A DNA stretch of 64,000 nt from Pseudomonas pseudonitroreducens (GCF_021603645.1 NZ_BQHJ01000002.1:434001-498000), one strand, 5' to 3'. Positions 33,228 through 44,149 are shown, counted from the first letter of the stretch. The notes: generated by a model not told the origin, from the letters alone. Numbers and translations: made by a program.

Positions 33228-33635
33228 TCAGGGCTGGGGAATGGCATCGTCCTTGAACTGGTCCTTGATGTACTTGATCTCGGTGCGACCGTGGGGCGCC
33301 GGCTGGCCATCTGGGCCGATGTTGACGAAGACCATCTTGTCGACCGTGAGGATGCTCTTGCGGGTGATCTTGTTGCGCACTTCGCAGGTCAGGGTGATCG
33401 AGGTGCGGCCGAACTCGGTGGCGGTGATGCCCAGTTCGATGATGTCGCCCTGGCGCGCGGAGCTGACGAAGTTGATCTCCGAGATGAACTTGGTCACCAC
33501 GCGCTGGTTGCCCAGCTGGATGATGGCGTAGATCGCTGCTTCTTCATCGATCCATTTCAGAAGGCTGCCGCCGAACAGGGTGCCGTTCGGGTTGAGGTCT
33601 TCAGGCTTGACCCATTTGCGGGTGTGGAAATTCAT
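33228..33635 (-). CDS. Acyl-CoA thioesterase, hotdog fold
   Basis: 135 residues starting MNFHTRKWVKPEDLNPNGTLFGG, with the hotdog helix GGSLLKWIDEEAAIYA holding the catalytic Asp/Glu, similar to YciA-type acyl-CoA hydrolases. AAGGAGC precedes the start. Likely hydrolyses short or medium acyl-CoA; specificity is not deducible. Confidence 0.85.
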   Translation of the reverse strand: MNFHTRKWVKPEDLNPNGTLFGGSLLKWIDEEAAIYAIIQLGNQRVVTKFISEINFVSSARQGDIIELGITATEFGRTSITLTCEVRNKITRKSILTVDKMVFVNIGPDGQPAPHGRTEIKYIKDQFKDDAIPQP

Positions 33636-33741
33636 GGAAGCTCCTTCTTGGGAGGTTGCGCCTCGTGAGCGCGATGACGGGGAAAGCCCCGCCGGCTAAG
33701 CAATTCTGGACTAGGCCGGCGCCAGGCACCTTGCCATGGCT

Positions 33742-33882
33742 CAGAACCTGTTCAACATCTTGCGAGCTAGAGCAGAACAAGGCGGAAACAGGCTGAAAAA
33801 GCGGAGTTTACGTTCTGTAAATGAGCATTTTTCAGCCTGTTTCCAACGCGGTTATGCCGACGCGCAGCAGATGTTCAGCCGA
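33742..33882. repeat. Long imperfect palindrome (about 140 bp) at the gcdR 3' end
   Basis: The core arms 33784-33811 and 33817-33844 are 28 bp each and nearly identical as inverted repeats (GGAAACAGGCTGAAAAA at their outer ends) around a 5-base loop GTTCT. Outside them, CTGTTCAACATCT at the left and AGATGTTCAG at the right continue the symmetry less exactly. The right end overlaps the last codon and stop of gcdR. It resembles a dispersed MITE-like palindrome and could fold into a long RNA hairpin. Confidence 0.7.
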
Positions 33883-34783
33883 GGCAGGCTTCGACGCGGT
33901 ATCGTGCGGCCTCATCCACCAGCCAGTCGCGGAAAGCGCCGAGGGTCGCCGATTCCACCTTGCGTTCGGGAATCATCAGGTAATAGGCATTTTCGCTCAA
34001 ATAGGCATGCTGCATGGGCACGATAAGCCGCCCATCGGCCAGCTCGTGCTGGATCAGCATCGGCGGAATCAGCGCCACGCCCATGCCGTGCATTGCCGCC
34101 TGGGCAAGCATGGAGAACAGCTCGTAGCGGGTGCCGCTCATGTCGTGCGCGACGCTCATGCCCAGCGAGCCGAACCACTGGCGCCAGGCGTAGGGCCGGG
34201 TGGTCTGCTGCATCAACGGCAGCTCGGCAATCTGCGCGGCAGACAGTTCTCGACGCCCACCCAGCAGCTCGGGACTGCACACCGGCACCGGGTTCTCGTG
34301 CATGAGGAAGTTGGCCACCGTGCCGGACCACACGCCGTCGCCGAAATACAGCGCCGCGTCGAACTCGGTGTCGGCGAAGAGGAAGGGCCGGGTGCGGTTG
34401 GTCAGGTTCACCGTGACTTCCGGGTGCAGACGCTTGAAGTCCTTCAGTCGCGGCAGCAGCCACTGGGTCGCAAAGGTCGGCACCACCGCCAGCTCCAGCG
34501 TGCCACCGCCCTGCTGACCCATCACCGCCAGGGTGTCGCGCTCCACGGCGTCCAGGCGCTGGGCGACGCGGCGGCTGTAATTGAGCCCGGCCTCGGTCAG
34601 TTTCACCCCGCGCCGCGAACGGCGGAACAGCTCGACGCCGAGGAACTCCTCGAGCGTGGCGATCTGCCGGCAGATCGCGCTCTGGGTCAGCGACAGCTCG
34701 TCGGCGGCCTTGGTGAAGCTCTCGTGGCGGGCGGCGGACTCGAAGGCGACCAGCGCCGCGGTGGTCGGGATCTTGCGTCGCAT
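33875..34783 (-). CDS. gcdR: LysR-family regulator of glutarate catabolism
   Basis: 302 residues: N-terminal winged helix with SFTKAADELSLTQSAICRQIATLE as the HTH, then a periplasmic-binding-like effector domain (about 90-295) of the GcvA/AmpR-like subgroup. Divergent from gcdH, with 228 bp between the starts. The name GcdR rests on this conserved gcdR / gcdH-gcdG layout in Pseudomonas. Glutarate as inducer is known for the P. putida system and inferred here. Start MRRKIPTTAALVAFE. Confidence 0.85.
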   Translation of the reverse strand: MRRKIPTTAALVAFESAARHESFTKAADELSLTQSAICRQIATLEEFLGVELFRRSRRGVKLTEAGLNYSRRVAQRLDAVERDTLAVMGQQGGGTLELAVVPTFATQWLLPRLKDFKRLHPEVTVNLTNRTRPFLFADTEFDAALYFGDGVWSGTVANFLMHENPVPVCSPELLGGRRELSAAQIAELPLMQQTTRPYAWRQWFGSLGMSVAHDMSGTRYELFSMLAQAAMHGMGVALIPPMLIQHELADGRLIVPMQHAYLSENAYYLMIPERKVESATLGAFRDWLVDEAARYRVEACLG

Positions 34784-35011
34784 CGAATGCCTCTTCGGAA
34801 TATCGTGATGCGCAGGAATCGCTGAAGACAGCTTAAATAGAGGCGATGGCGAGAAGCCAAGTGCCAAGCATGCGATTACGGAGTGACAAAATAGCACAAC
34901 AGCGTGCGAATTAGTCGGTTGCCCGGCTTCCCGACGGCTGACTAGGATGACCCACACCGAGCCCGCCTAGACTTGTGCGGGTCTTTCACTGTCTGCGTTC
35001 GAGGTTTCTCC

Positions 35012-36193
35012 ATGGCGACCAAAGCAAGCTTCAACTGGGAAGATCCGCTGCTGATGGATCAGCAACTCACCGAAGAAGAGCGCATGGTGCGCGACAGCGC
35101 CCAGCAATTCGCCCAGGACAAGCTGGCCCCACGCGTGCTGGAAGCCTTCCGCCACGAGCAGACCGACCCGGCGATCTTCCGCGAGATGGGCGAGACCGGC
35201 CTGCTCGGCGCGACCATCCCCGAACAATACGGCGGCAGCGGCCTGAACTACGTGTGCTACGGCCTGATCGCCCGTGAAGTCGAGCGCATCGATTCCGGCT
35301 ACCGCTCGATGATGAGCGTGCAGTCCTCCCTGGTGATGGTGCCGATCAATGAGTTCGGCAACGAAGCCACCAAACAGAAATACCTGCCGAAACTGGCCAG
35401 CGGCGAATACATCGGCTGCTTCGGCCTGACCGAGCCGGACCACGGCTCCGATCCGGGCTCGATGATCACCCGCGCCAAGAAAGTCGATGGTGGCTATCGC
35501 CTGACCGGCGCCAAGATGTGGATCACCAACAGCCCGATCGCCGACGTCTTCGTGGTCTGGGCCAAGGATGACGAAGGCCAGATCCGTGGTTTCGTCCTGG
35601 AAAAAGGCTGGGAAGGCCTGTCCGCCCCGGCGATCCACGGCAAGGTCGGCCTGCGCGCCTCGATCACCGGCGAGATCGTGATGAACAACGTGTTCTGCCC
35701 GGAAGAAAACGCCTTCCCGGACGTGCGCGGCCTGCGTGGCCCGTTCACCTGCCTGAACTCCGCCCGCTACGGCATCTCCTGGGGCGCCCTGGGTGCCGCC
35801 GAAGCCTGCTGGCACACCGCTCGCCAGTACACCCTGGACCGCAAGCAGTTCGGCCGCCCGCTGGCCGCCAACCAGCTGATCCAGAAGAAGCTGGCCGACA
35901 TGCAGACCGACATCACCCTCGCCCTGCAAGGTTGCCTGCGCCTGGGCCGGATGAAGGACGAAGGCACCGCCGCTGTCGAAATCACCTCGATCATGAAGCG
36001 CAACAGCTGCGGCAAGGCCCTGGACATCGCGCGCATGGCCCGCGACATGCTTGGCGGCAACGGCATCTCCGACGAGTTCGGCGTCGCCCGCCACCTGGTC
36101 AACCTGGAAGTGGTGAATACCTACGAAGGCACCCACGACGTCCACGCGCTGATCCTCGGCCGCGCGCAGACCGGCATCCAGGCGTTCTTCTAA
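35012..36193 (+). CDS. gcdH: Glutaryl-CoA dehydrogenase
   Basis: FAD enzyme that dehydrogenates and decarboxylates glutaryl-CoA to crotonyl-CoA, in lysine and glutarate degradation. 393 residues; the acyl-CoA dehydrogenase signature [17 protein letters not shown] and the catalytic Glu in [17 protein letters not shown] match glutaryl-CoA dehydrogenases of mitochondria and bacteria. A TAGACT -10-like hexamer at 34968-34973 lacks a good -35, which fits activator-dependent transcription. Followed by gcdG. Confidence 0.96.
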   Translation: MATKASFNWEDPLLMDQQLTEEERMVRDSAQQFAQDKLAPRVLEAFRHEQTDPAIFREMGETGLLGATIPEQYGGSGLNYVCYGLIAREVERIDSGYRSMMSVQSSLVMVPINEFGNEATKQKYLPKLASGEYIGCFGLTEPDHGSDPGSMITRAKKVDGGYRLTGAKMWITNSPIADVFVVWAKDDEGQIRGFVLEKGWEGLSAPAIHGKVGLRASITGEIVMNNVFCPEENAFPDVRGLRGPFTCLNSARYGISWGALGAAEACWHTARQYTLDRKQFGRPLAANQLIQKKLADMQTDITLALQGCLRLGRMKDEGTAAVEITSIMKRNSCGKALDIARMARDMLGGNGISDEFGVARHLVNLEVVNTYEGTHDVHALILGRAQTGIQAFF

Positions 36194-36204
36194 AATCGGC
36201 CTTC

Positions 36205-36264
36205 GGCGACAGGCCTCAGGCGGCAGGCAAGTACAGCTCCGCCTGAGGCCTGCAGCCTGTCGCC
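36205..36264. repeat. Inverted repeat between gcdH and gcdG
   Basis: GGCGACAGGCCTCAGGCGGC and, inverted, GCCTGAGGCCTGCAGCCTGT..GCC; same kind of CAGGC-based palindrome as 18536-18614. In an operon gap, it would form an intercistronic hairpin. Confidence 0.6.
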
Positions 36265-36283
36265 TGCAGCCCCAGGAGTTTTT

Positions 36284-37507
36284 ATGTCCGGCGCCCTTTC
36301 GCACATCCGTGTCCTCGACCTCTCCCGCGTTCTCGCCGGCCCTTGGGCCGGGCAGATCCTCGCCGACCTTGGCGCGGAAGTGATCAAGATCGAGCGTCCT
36401 GGCAGCGGCGACGACACCCGTGCCTGGGGCCCGCCGTTCCTCAAGGACAGCGACGGCCGCGACACCAGCGAAGCGGCGTATTACCTGTCGGCGAACCGCA
36501 ACAAGAAATCCCTGACCATCGACTTCACCCAGCCCGAAGGCCAGCGCCTGGTGCGCGAGCTCGCCGCCAAGGCCGACATCGTGCTGGAGAACTTCAAGGT
36601 CGGCGGGCTCAAGGCCTACGGCCTGGACTACGAGTCGCTGAAGACCCTCAATCCGAAGCTGATCTACTGCTCGATCACCGGCTTCGGCCAGTTCGGCCCC
36701 TACGCCAAGCGCGCCGGCTACGACTTCATGATCCAGGGCCTGGGCGGCCTGATGAGCCTGACCGGACGTTCCGACGCGGAGGAAGGCGCCGGCCCGGTGA
36801 AGGTCGGTGTGGCACTGACCGACATTCTGACGGGCCTCTACTCGTCCACCGCGATCCTCGCCGCCCTCGCCCACCGCGATGTCAGCGGCATCGGTCAGCA
36901 CATCGACATGGCGCTGCTGGACGTGCAGGTCGCCTGCCTGGCCAACCAGACCCTGAACTACCTGACCACCGGCAACCCGCCGCGTCGCCTGGGCAACGCG
37001 CACCCGAACATCGTGCCGTACCAGGACTTCCCCACCGCCGACGGCGATTTCATTCTCACCGTCGGCAACGACGGCCAGTTCCGCAAGTTCGCCGAACTGG
37101 CGGGCCACCCGGAATGGGCCAGCGACGAGCGCTTCGCGACGAACAAGGCACGCGTGGCGCACCGCGAGGTGCTGATCCCGCTTATCCGCCAGTCCACCGT
37201 GATGCGCACCACCGCCGAGTGGATCGCCGTACTGGAGCAGGCCAGCGTGCCCTGCGGGCCGATCAATGATCTTGCACAAGTCTTCGCCGACCCGCAGGTG
37301 ATCGCCCGAGGCCTGCGCGTGGACTTGCCACATCCCCTGGCCAGCACAGTGCCGCAGGTGGCCAGCCCGATCCGCCTGTCCGAGACCCCGGTCGAATACC
37401 GCAACGCCCCGCCGACCCTCGGCCAGCACACGCAGGAAATCCTCGAAGGCGTACTCGGCCTGGACCAGGCCGCGATAGGCAAGCTACGCGACGGCGGAGT
37501 CATCTGA
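36284..37507 (+). CDS. gcdG: Glutarate CoA-transferase, CaiB/BaiF family
   Basis: 407 residues, class III CoA-transferase. N-terminal SHIRVLDLSRVLAGPWAGQILADLGAEVIKIE is the family hallmark, and the catalytic Asp should lie in the GHP/LLDVQVACLANQ region (about residue 170-180). Placed directly after gcdH, where it would activate glutarate to glutaryl-CoA using succinyl-CoA. The substrate is from context and knowledge of the P. putida pair. Confidence 0.88.
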   Translation: MSGALSHIRVLDLSRVLAGPWAGQILADLGAEVIKIERPGSGDDTRAWGPPFLKDSDGRDTSEAAYYLSANRNKKSLTIDFTQPEGQRLVRELAAKADIVLENFKVGGLKAYGLDYESLKTLNPKLIYCSITGFGQFGPYAKRAGYDFMIQGLGGLMSLTGRSDAEEGAGPVKVGVALTDILTGLYSSTAILAALAHRDVSGIGQHIDMALLDVQVACLANQTLNYLTTGNPPRRLGNAHPNIVPYQDFPTADGDFILTVGNDGQFRKFAELAGHPEWASDERFATNKARVAHREVLIPLIRQSTVMRTTAEWIAVLEQASVPCGPINDLAQVFADPQVIARGLRVDLPHPLASTVPQVASPIRLSETPVEYRNAPPTLGQHTQEILEGVLGLDQAAIGKLRDGGVI

Positions 37508-37534
37508 CGTTCCCCGCCGAACGGCGAACCACCT

Positions 37535-37626
37535 GTAGGGCGAATAACGCCTCGGGCGTTATCCGCCGCCCGTCGATCCACCCACCAGGGGTTGGCGGAT
37601 AAAGCGTGCCGCTTTATGCGCCCTAC
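37535..37626. repeat. GTAGGGCG-type inverted repeat
   Basis: GTAGGGCGAATAACGCC at 37535 and, inverted, GGCGGATAAAGCG...TGCGCCCTAC ending 37626. Both arms also contain small internal palindromes (ACGCCTCGGGCGT; AGCGTGCCGCTTT). A common intergenic repeat type in pseudomonads; lies after gcdG and 138 bp before the ahcY promoter. Confidence 0.65.
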
Positions 37627-37763
37627 GGCTGAATATCGGCGCCTGCCCCGGCAGGTGCCACCGATCCCCGAAACGACGCCCGCGCCAGGGTTTTCACGGC
37701 CCCTGGCGCGGGCGCGGCGGGGATCCCGGCCGCGATCCAATGCGCGAACACGACCAAAAGCCT

Positions 37764-37791
37764 TTGGCTTGTCATGCGCCATGGCTATAAT
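37764..37791 (+). promoter_or_regulatory. Promoter of the ahcY operon
   Basis: TTGGCT and a perfect TATAAT with a 16-bp spacer; the predicted transcription start near 37798 lies about 45 bp before the SAH aptamer and 175 bp before the ahcY start. Confidence 0.65.
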
Positions 37792-37807
37792 CCGCAAGCT
37801 TCAATAA

Positions 37808-39382
<1,575 letters not shown>

Positions 39383-39388
39383 TGTGCC

Positions 39389-39420
39389 AGAGGGCAGACG
39401 AGCAATCGTCTGCCCTCTTT
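39389..39420 (+). terminator. Terminator after ahcY
   Basis: A perfect 13-bp stem AGAGGGCAGACGA / TCGTCTGCCCTCT with a GCAA tetraloop and TTT tail, 6 nt after the ahcY stop. Confidence 0.9.
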
Positions 39421-39448
39421 GCCATTGGGCGCCATCGGGAAACCTTGC

Positions 39449-39979
39449 ATGGACCTGCAGGACAGCTACAACCAGGCCTGGCTCTTCGCCGCCGGCGCGC
39501 ACGCCGGGCAGACGCTGACGGCCTCGACGCTGCCCTACGCGGTGCACCTGGCAATGGTGGCCAACGAAGTGATGGCGGCCGACCGCGAAGCGCCCATCCT
39601 GCGCCTGGCGGAAACCGTCCAGATTGCACTGCTGCACGACGTACTCGAAGACACTGCGGTGCCCTTGCAGGAGTTGCACAACCGTTTCGGTGAATTCGTC
39701 GCCAACGGCGCCGAAGCCCTGAGCAAGCTTGTCGATGGAGAGAAACTGCCCTTCGACACTTACCTCGAACGGCTGGCGACGGGACCCGTGCAGTATGCGA
39801 TCGTCAAGCTGTGCGACCGGATCACCAACCTGCAGCCGCCACCCTCGACCTGGGCGCGGAGCAAGATCAGCGAATACCATGGGGAGTCGCAGCGAATCCT
39901 GGCCAGCCTCGGCCACGTTCACGGCCCCAGCGCCGAGCGACTGCGCACGAAGATAGACAACTACCGCCGTTACTTCTGA
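39449..39979 (+). CDS. HD-domain phosphohydrolase-like protein
   Basis: 176 residues. The HD core is visible: AVHLAMVANEV with a leading His, then LLHDVLEDT (HD pair) and a late KLCDRITNL (Asp). This is the pattern of the RelA/SpoT HD hydrolase and MESH1-type small hydrolases, without a synthetase, TGS or ACT domain. It sits between ahcY and metF. Hydrolysis of (p)ppGpp or another nucleotide is possible from the fold; nothing in the sequence proves the substrate. Confidence 0.8.
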   Translation: MDLQDSYNQAWLFAAGAHAGQTLTASTLPYAVHLAMVANEVMAADREAPILRLAETVQIALLHDVLEDTAVPLQELHNRFGEFVANGAEALSKLVDGEKLPFDTYLERLATGPVQYAIVKLCDRITNLQPPPSTWARSKISEYHGESQRILASLGHVHGPSAERLRTKIDNYRRYF

Positions 39980-40033
39980 AGTCGACGGCACATGCCGGCA
40001 GCCACGCGATGACGCGGCGCCGAAGGAACGACC

Positions 40034-40882
40034 ATGAGTCAGAAAGAACGCCGTTTCAGCTTCGAGTTCTTCCCCGCCAAGACCGAAGCCGGCCATGAAA
40101 AACTGCTGGGCACCGCGCGCCAGCTGGCCGCGAAAAAGCCCGACTTCTTCTCCTGCACCTATGGTGCCGGCGGCTCCACTCGCGACCGTACCCTGACCAC
40201 CGTGCTGCAACTGGACGGCGACGTGCAGGTGCCCACCGCGCCGCACCTGTCCTGCGTCGGCGACACCAGGGCCGAGCTTTCCGCCCTGCTGGCCCACTAC
40301 AAGGACGCCGGCATCCGGCGCATCGTCGCCCTGCGTGGCGACCTGCCCTCGGGCATGGGCATGGCCAGCGGCGAACTGCGCTACGCCAACGAACTGGTGG
40401 AATTCATCCGCGCCGAAACCGGCGATCACTTCCACATCGAAGTTGCCGCCTATCCGGAAGTTCACCCGCAAGCGCGCAATTTCGAGGATGATTTGGCGAA
40501 TTTCGTGCGCAAGGTCAAAGCCGGCGCCGACTCTGCCATCACACAATACTTCTTCAACGCCGACAGCTACTTCCATTTTGTCGAGCGTGCGGAGAAACTC
40601 GGTGTCAGCATCCCGGTCGTACCGGGTATCATGCCGATCACCAACTACACCAAACTGGCACGCTTCTCCGACGCCTGTGGCGCGGAAATCCCCCGCTGGA
40701 TTCGCAAGCAGCTGGAAGCCTACGGCGACGATATCGCCAGCATCCAGGCCTTTGGTGAGCAGGTCATTACCGAAATGTGCGAACGCCTTCTGGAAGGCGG
40801 CGCTCCCGGTCTGCATTTCTACACCCTGAACCAGGCTGAACCCAGCCTGGCGCTCTGGAACAACCTCAAGCTCCCCCGCTGA
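40034..40882 (+). CDS. metF: 5,10-methylenetetrahydrofolate reductase
   Basis: FAD enzyme reducing methylene-THF to methyl-THF, the methyl donor for methionine synthesis. 282 residues starting MSQKERRFSFEFFPAKTEAGHEKL. Seen: FEFFPAKT, DFFSCTYGAGGSTRD, HLSCVG and VPGIMPITNY, the family motifs in order. GAAGGA precedes the start. Third gene of the ahcY methyl-cycle run; the ahcY terminator means it is read from a read-through transcript or from its own promoter. Confidence 0.97.
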   Translation: MSQKERRFSFEFFPAKTEAGHEKLLGTARQLAAKKPDFFSCTYGAGGSTRDRTLTTVLQLDGDVQVPTAPHLSCVGDTRAELSALLAHYKDAGIRRIVALRGDLPSGMGMASGELRYANELVEFIRAETGDHFHIEVAAYPEVHPQARNFEDDLANFVRKVKAGADSAITQYFFNADSYFHFVERAEKLGVSIPVVPGIMPITNYTKLARFSDACGAEIPRWIRKQLEAYGDDIASIQAFGEQVITEMCERLLEGGAPGLHFYTLNQAEPSLALWNNLKLPR

Positions 40883-41004
40883 GGATCATTGCTCCGGGCT
40901 TACCGTCCGCGATCCCGGCCAGCGCAACGCCGGCGTATCGTGGGCGGAGTGCTCCCAGCCCAAGGCTGAGCGCTCGCCCCGAGCTTGAAATCACGCGCCC
41001 TCGA

Positions 41005-41021
41005 GCCGGCAGGTTGCCGGC
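41005..41021 (+). other. Small hairpin before the helicase start
   Basis: GCCGGCA-GGT-TGCCGGC, a perfect 7-bp stem ending 15 bp before the ATG at 41037. It could be a leader structure in the helicase mRNA; the 154 bp gap shows nothing else. Confidence 0.4.
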
Positions 41022-41036
41022 CTACAGGAACCCCGC

Positions 41037-43106
41037 ATGTCCTTTACTTCCCTCGGTCTCTCCGAGGCCCTGGCTGGCGCCGTTGAAGCCGCCGGCTACG
41101 CGCGCCCCACTCCCGTTCAGGAACGCGCCATCCCCGCCGTACTGCAAGGCCGCGACCTCATGGTTGCTGCCCAGACCGGCACCGGCAAGACCGGCGGCTT
41201 CGCCCTCCCGGTGCTCGAGCGCCTGTTCCCCGAAGGCCACCCGGACCGCGAACACCGTCATGGCCCGCGCCAGACCCGCGTACTGGTGCTGACGCCGACC
41301 CGCGAACTGGCTGCCCAGGTACACGACAGCTTCAAGGTCTACGCCCGCGATCTGCCGCTGAAAAGCGCCTGCATCTTCGGCGGCGTCGGCATGAATCCGC
41401 AGGTGCAGGCCATGTCCAAGGGCGTCGACGTCCTGGTTGCCTGCCCTGGCCGCCTGCTCGACCTGATCGGTCAGGGCAGCGTCGACCTGTCCCGCGTGGA
41501 AATCCTCGTTCTCGACGAAGCCGACCGCATGCTCGACATGGGCTTCATCCACGACGTGAAGAAGGTCCTCGCCAAGCTGCCGGCCAAGCGCCAGAACCTG
41601 CTGTTCTCGGCGACCTTCTCGAAAGACATCATCGACCTCACCAACAAGCTCCTGCACAACCCGGAGCGCATCGAGGTCACTCCGCCGAACACCACCGTCG
41701 AGCGTATCGAACAACGCGTGTTCCGCATCCCGTCGGTGCAGAAGCGCGCCCTGCTGGCGCACCTGGTCACCGTGGGTGCCTGGGAACAGGTGCTGGTGTT
41801 CACCCGCACCAAGCACGGCGCCAACCGTCTCGCCGAGTACCTGAGCAAGCACGGCCTGCCGGCCGCCGCGATCCACGGCAACAAGAGCCAGAACGCGCGC
41901 ACCAAGGCCCTGGCCGACTTCAAGGCCAACGACGTGCGCATCCTGGTCGCCACCGACATCGCTGCCCGCGGCCTGGACATCGATCAGTTGCCCCACGTGG
42001 TCAACTACGAGCTGCCCAACGTCGAGGAAGACTACGTCCACCGCATCGGCCGTACTGGCCGCGCCGGTCGCACCGGTGAAGCCATCTCGCTGGTGGCGCC
42101 GGACGAGGACAAGCTGCTCAAGGCCATCGAGCGCCTGACCAAGCAGCGCATCCCCGATGGCGACATGCAGGGCTTCGACCCGGACAGCGTGCTGCCGGAA
42201 GTCCAGCAGCCCGAACCCAAGGAAGCCACCCAGCGCCAGCCGCGCAAGGACAAGGCCAAGCGTGGCGAGCGCAAGGACCGCAACAAGGACAAGCCGCAGC
42301 AGGCCCAGGGCGAAGAAGCGCAGACCGCTGCGCCCGCCGCTGAAGGTGAGTCCGCCGAGGGCGACAAGCCTGCCGGCAAGCGCCGCCGCCGTGGCGGTCG
42401 CGGCAAGAAGAAGGGCGACGGCCAGGGCGGCGATGCTCAGCCGAACGCTAACGCGCAGACTCGTGAACCGCGCGAGCCGCGTGAGCCCCGTCAACCGCGC
42501 CAGCAGGATCAGGGCCGCCAGCAGCAGGCCAAGCCAGCCCGCGCGCCGAAGGTCGACGGTAACCGCGATCCGGAAGAATTCCTCGACGACGACTTCGACA
42601 ACTTCGGCAACCGTGCCGATTACGTCAGCCCGTTCCCGGACAAGGACCAGCAACGCAGCCAGCGCCGCCGTGGCGGTCAAGGCCAGGGCCAGGCTCAAGG
42701 CCAGAATCAGGGCCAGGGCCAGCAGCGTCCGCGCGGCCAGGGTGGTCAGGGCGCCGGCCAGGGCGGCCAAGGCCGTGGCCAGGGTCAAGGACAAGGCCAG
42801 GGCAAGGCCGCGAAGAAGCCCAATGGCAGCGGCGCTCGTGGTCATGGCAGCAACGGCCAGGGCAAGCAGGGTCAGGGGCAAGGCCAGCGCAAGCGCGGTG
42901 GCAAGGCTCCGGCCTCGCGCATGAACGACGCCCCGCTGCGCGAGCCGAGCGAATACGGCGCCGCCAAGCCGACCCGCCAGCCGGTAGTAATCAACAAGCG
43001 CGATCTGGTCCGCACCGACCGCTTCCCGACGCCGGAGCAACTGGAAGAGCTGGAACCGCGCCGCAAGACCGAGCGTCCCGCGCTGCTGACCCGCAACCGC
43101 GACTGA
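41037..43106 (+). CDS. rhlE2: DEAD-box RNA helicase, RhlE2-type with long basic tail
   Basis: 689 residues. Helicase core (about 1-375): Q motif [26 protein letters not shown], motif [13 protein letters not shown] in [15 protein letters not shown] in FSATFS, VI in HRIGRTGR. From about residue 385 to the end runs a low-complexity tail: [16 protein letters not shown], then Gly/Gln-rich repeats of GQGQ type, and a final conserved block ([23 protein letters not shown]). It corresponds to PAO1 PA0428/RhlE2, a helicase reported to interact with RNase E; identity of the ortholog rests on length and the ahcY-metF-rhlE context. Confidence 0.9.
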   Translation: MSFTSLGLSEALAGAVEAAGYARPTPVQERAIPAVLQGRDLMVAAQTGTGKTGGFALPVLERLFPEGHPDREHRHGPRQTRVLVLTPTRELAAQVHDSFKVYARDLPLKSACIFGGVGMNPQVQAMSKGVDVLVACPGRLLDLIGQGSVDLSRVEILVLDEADRMLDMGFIHDVKKVLAKLPAKRQNLLFSATFSKDIIDLTNKLLHNPERIEVTPPNTTVERIEQRVFRIPSVQKRALLAHLVTVGAWEQVLVFTRTKHGANRLAEYLSKHGLPAAAIHGNKSQNARTKALADFKANDVRILVATDIAARGLDIDQLPHVVNYELPNVEEDYVHRIGRTGRAGRTGEAISLVAPDEDKLLKAIERLTKQRIPDGDMQGFDPDSVLPEVQQPEPKEATQRQPRKDKAKRGERKDRNKDKPQQAQGEEAQTAAPAAEGESAEGDKPAGKRRRRGGRGKKKGDGQGGDAQPNANAQTREPREPREPRQPRQQDQGRQQQAKPARAPKVDGNRDPEEFLDDDFDNFGNRADYVSPFPDKDQQRSQRRRGGQGQGQAQGQNQGQGQQRPRGQGGQGAGQGGQGRGQGQGQGQGKAAKKPNGSGARGHGSNGQGKQGQGQGQRKRGGKAPASRMNDAPLREPSEYGAAKPTRQPVVINKRDLVRTDRFPTPEQLEELEPRRKTERPALLTRNRD

Positions 43107-43115
43107 CGCTGCAGA

Positions 43116-43146
43116 AGAAACCGCCCTCCGGGGCGGTTTCTTTTTG
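43116..43146 (+). terminator. Terminator of the RhlE-type helicase gene
   Basis: Stem AGAAACCGCCC / GGGCGGTTTCT with a TCCG loop and a TTTT tail, 10 nt after the stop. Confidence 0.9.
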
Positions 43147-43195
43147 TCCGGGATTTGTCGCCGGAGCCTACGTGAAAGTTCTGCGCTCGGGTCGG

Positions 43196-43310
43196 CCCTC
43201 ACCCTAACCCTCTCCCAAGGGGAGAGGGAACCGTTAGGTGCAGGATGAAAGCTCAGTGTCAGCCGGCTCGGGCTGCCCCCTCTCCCTGAGGGAGAGGGCT
43301 GGGGTGAGGG
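43196..43310. repeat. CCCTCACCC / GGGTGAGGG inverted repeat
   Basis: Left arm 43196-43216 and right arm 43290-43310 match as inverted repeats with two mismatches; each arm also has a local CCCTCTCCC...GGGAGAGGG hairpin. This widespread proteobacterial intergenic repeat occupies most of the 308 bp between the helicase and the ABC operon; no gene seen. Confidence 0.7.
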
Positions 43311-43371
43311 GGATGCATTGGTACGGACTCCCCAGGAAAAGACAGTTGTTCCTACCCACCTCTCCAGACAC

Positions 43372-43396
43372 AAAAAAGCCGCCCGAAGGCGGCTCT
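43372..43396 (-). terminator. Terminator of the polar amino-acid ABC operon
   Basis: Read on the minus strand: AGCCGCC-TTCG-GGCGGCT followed by TTTTT. A UUCG-type tetraloop and strong T tail; 18 nt after the ATPase stop. Confidence 0.9.
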
Positions 43397-43414
43397 TTCA
43401 CGACAGCGAAAACC

Positions 43415-44149
43415 TCACAGCACCTGCCGCAGGAAGCTCTGCGCGCGCGCATCCTTCGGCTGGGCGAAGAACTCCGCTGGCGCGGCATCCTCCAGCAGCT
43501 TGCCGTGATCGAAGAACAGCACGCGGTCCGCCACTTCGCGGGCGAAGCCCATCTCGTGGGTCACGCAGACCATGGTCATGCCTTCCACGGCCAGGGTCTT
43601 CATCACGTCCAGCACCTCGCCGACCATTTCCGGGTCGAGCGCCGAGGTCGGTTCGTCGAACAGCATCACCTTCGGGTCCATGCACAGCGCGCGGGCAATG
43701 GCCACGCGCTGCTGCTGGCCGCCGGAGAGACGCGACGGGTATTCGTTGGCCTTCTGGCCGATGCCGACCTTATCCAGCAGCGCCCTGGCCTTGGCCTCGC
43801 GCTCCGCCTTGCCTCGTTTGCGCACGACTTTCTGCGCCAGGCAGAGGTTTTCCAGCACGGTCATGTGCGGGAACAGGTTGAAATGCTGGAACACCATGCC
43901 GACTTCGCGGCGGTAGGCGTTGACGTCGGTCTTCGGGTTGGCGAGGTCGAGGCCGTCGATGCTCACCGAGCCGGAGTCGAACTCCTCCAGGCCATTCAGG
44001 CAACGCAGGAAGGTGGACTTGCCCGAGCCGGATGGGCCGATTACCACCACCACTTCGCCCTTGGCCACGCCGGTGGTGACGTCATCCACCGCGCGCACGA
44101 CTTGCCCGCGGGTATCGAAGACCTTGGTCAGATTACGGACTTCAATCAC
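43415..44149 (-). CDS. Polar amino-acid ABC importer, ATP-binding protein (GlnQ type)
   Basis: 244 residues: Walker [10 protein letters not shown] (39-47), LSGGQQQR, Walker [15 protein letters not shown], and the family-typical [13 protein letters not shown]-loop part and [15 protein letters not shown]. Overlaps the permease gene by 8 bp. The nearby opgGH and order suggest equivalence to PA5074 of PAO1 (from memory). Confidence 0.93.
   Translation of the reverse strand: MIEVRNLTKVFDTRGQVVRAVDDVTTGVAKGEVVVVIGPSGSGKSTFLRCLNGLEEFDSGSVSIDGLDLANPKTDVNAYRREVGMVFQHFNLFPHMTVLENLCLAQKVVRKRGKAEREAKARALLDKVGIGQKANEYPSRLSGGQQQRVAIARALCMDPKVMLFDEPTSALDPEMVGEVLDVMKTLAVEGMTMVCVTHEMGFAREVADRVLFFDHGKLLEDAAPAEFFAQPKDARAQSFLRQVL

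Noticed and set aside
42420-42900. Possible tandem repeat or CRISPR-like pattern in the helicase gene
   Set aside because: It is in-frame GGCCAGGGC-type codon repetition encoding the Gly/Gln-rich tail, with no spacers.
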